NCBI RefSeq assembly: GCF_014193675.1
Contig: NZ_BLXZ01000004.1
Span: 372,001-436,000 of the forward strand
DNA: 64,000 nucleotides
Reading direction: 5' to 3'
Origin: Geomonas limicola
GTDB lineage: Bacteria; Desulfobacterota; Desulfuromonadia; Geobacterales; Geobacteraceae
The translations under genes were made by a program, and so were the position numbers. Below, piece after piece: positions 62,783 through 64,000 of the stretch. The notes below the pieces were generated by a model. The model did not search any database. It was not told the DNA's origin and saw only the letters and a program-made list of their open reading frames with translations. Every line of letters starts with the position of its first letter. Within the stretch, counting starts at the first letter, position 1.

Positions 62783-63045
62783 CGTCGGGGGACTCCGGGG
62801 AGAGTGACGGGCGTGGACTATAGGTCTTACGCAACGGCTGCCAAAACGACCCGCGCAGGCATAAGAGGTTTCCTACAATGCGGTGCGGATTGCGCCAGTT
62901 TACTCTATTAATCGACAAGGGCAAGAAAAAAGCTGAGCAAAATCGCCAATGTGATCGAAAATTAATCAAAAAGTATATGGGGAGGTGGTCAGGGAGGTTT
63001 TTTCGGCGTTTCGGAGCGCTACCGCGGGGGCAAAAGGGGCGAAGC

Positions 63046-63924
63046 TTAGCTGCGGGCCTTGGGATGGGCCTTGTCATAGACCTCCATGAGCCGGTCGATG
63101 CTCACGTGGGTGTACTTTTGCGTGGTGGAGAGAGAGGCGTGCCCCAGAAGTTCCTGGATGGCGCGCAGGTCGGCCCCCCCCTCGAGCAGGTGGGTGGCGA
63201 AGGTGTGCCTCAGGGTGTGGGGGGAAACCTTGCGCATGGCCGCGATGAGGAGCATGTGGGCGTCCACGATGCGCGCCACCGAGCGCCGGGTGAGCCGCCC
63301 CCCGCGCGCGTTCACGAAGAGCGGCAGTTCGGCGGGCGGATTACCGCGCTCCTCGAGGTAGTCTTTCAGTGCCTGGCGCGCGTAGCTCCCCACCGGAACG
63401 ATGCGCTCATTGCCACCCTTGCCGAGCACCCGGGCCAGTCCCCCCTCGAGGTCGAGGTTCACGACGTCCATCCCGGTCAGCTCGCTTACCCTGATGCCGC
63501 AGGAATAGAGGGTTTCCAGGACGGCCCGGTCGCGCAGCGGCAAAAGGCCGGCGTCACCTGGTGCCTGTACCAGGGTGGTCACCTGGTCGATATTCAGGTG
63601 AAAGGGGAGGCGTTTCTCTTTTTTGGGGGTGGCAACGAGTTCGGCTGGGTTCTTCTCAAGGCGCCCTTCGCGCATCAGGAAACGGAACAGGGCCCGCAGC
63701 GCCGAAAGCTTGCGCCCGAGCGAGCTCTTCGCGAGCCCCTTGTGGCGCTGGGCCAGGTAGCGCCGGATGGTCAGGTGGTCCACCTGGTCCGGAGAGCTTA
63801 ATCCCTGCGCCTCGAGGAACTGGGTGAACTGTTCCAGGTCGCTGCGGTAGGCCGCCACGGTGTGGGCCGAGCTGTTGCGCTCGTTTTCCAGGTAGCGGAG
63901 AAATTGCTCGATGGCCGCTTTCAT
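63046..63924 (-). CDS. xerC: site-specific tyrosine recombinase XerC
   Basis: The 292-residue protein has the SAM-like N-terminal core-binding domain ([19 protein letters not shown]) and the full catalytic set: Arg in GIRVSELTG, Lys in [20 protein letters not shown] and the tyrosine in TTQKYTHVS. With XerD it resolves chromosome dimers at dif. Length and lack of extra domains fit the housekeeping enzyme rather than an integron or phage integrase. The 263 bases downstream, to the kinase gene, hold nothing recognisable. Confidence 0.93.
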   Translation of the reverse strand: MKAAIEQFLRYLENERNSSAHTVAAYRSDLEQFTQFLEAQGLSSPDQVDHLTIRRYLAQRHKGLAKSSLGRKLSALRALFRFLMREGRLEKNPAELVATPKKEKRLPFHLNIDQVTTLVQAPGDAGLLPLRDRAVLETLYSCGIRVSELTGMDVVNLDLEGGLARVLGKGGNERIVPVGSYARQALKDYLEERGNPPAELPLFVNARGGRLTRRSVARIVDAHMLLIAAMRKVSPHTLRHTFATHLLEGGADLRAIQELLGHASLSTTQKYTHVSIDRLMEVYDKAHPKARS

Positions 63925-64000
63925 GGTATGTCAGTTAACCACAAGCGCCAGGCGCTGTACATTAAAATCATCAGGCGAGGGAGTCATGCACAAGGTTTCG

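Noticed and set aside
63986..64000. Start of a plus-strand gene (ATG after GAGGGA) at the window edge
   Set aside because: Only five codons are visible; an open minus-strand frame ending just before xerC is equally possible, so neither can be supported.

Overview
The window looks like a chromosomal segment of a high-GC, Fe(III)-reducing Geobacteraceae bacterium (Geobacter/Geomonas/Citrifermentans type). Supporting signs are abundant c-type cytochromes, including heme-binding chemoreceptors and a porin-cytochrome cluster, a succinyl-CoA:acetate CoA-transferase of the kind used in acetate oxidation, a split GcvPA/GcvPB glycine decarboxylase, a 2-hydroxyacyl-CoA dehydratase-like protein with its activase, and many large hybrid sensor kinases. 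No phage, insertion sequence, CRISPR array or rRNA was found; the only RNA gene seen is tRNA-Phe(GAA).

Layout. 1-3040 (minus): partial metallopeptidase-like gene, diheme cytochrome, dehydratase activase, an intergenic repeat cluster, the dehydratase-like partner and a small membrane protein. 3200-10120 (plus): gcvT-gcvH-gcvPA-gcvPB, then octanoyltransferase lipM, lipoyl synthase lipA and an overlapping M23 peptidase; GcvH needs lipoate, so enzyme and cofactor genes sit together. 10219-11074 (minus): TlpA-like protein and thioredoxin. 11245-18072 (plus): tetrapyrrole genes (precorrin-2 dehydrogenase, CcsA/HemX-type membrane protein, hemA, hemC, fused cobA-hemD, hemB), fitting the heme demand of a cytochrome-rich cell. 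18243-21434: cupin, MBL hydrolase, SUI1/YciH, S4 protein, EF-P paralogue EfpL/YeiP, tRNA-Phe.

21810-28446: a small anchored protein and a five-gene outer-membrane electron-conduit candidate (9-heme lipoprotein, PPIase lipoprotein, beta-barrel, 5-heme lipoprotein, 4-6-heme lipoprotein). 28545-45311: PHP-kinase fusion, heme/zinc chemoreceptor, secreted Lys/Gly-rich protein, outer-membrane protein, hybrid kinase, tiny lmo0937-type protein, GGDEF-EAL protein and a second hybrid kinase. 45531-51254: MerA/Lpd-like flavoprotein, TVP38 membrane protein and pyruvate dehydrogenase E1alpha, E1beta and E2 (no certain E3). 51341-57858: rhomboid protease, upp, uraA, bacterioferritin, PAS protein, heme chemoreceptor. 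58472-63924: CoA-transferase behind a complex promoter region, a sensor kinase and xerC.

Regulatory signals readable by eye include two FliA (sigma-28)-type promoters in front of the two heme-binding chemoreceptors, a perfect Crp/Fnr box placed at -41.5 of a cupin promoter, a split palindrome around the pdh promoter, and three stacked sigma-70-like promoters with palindromes upstream of the CoA-transferase. All functional calls come from reading motifs; no database search was possible.
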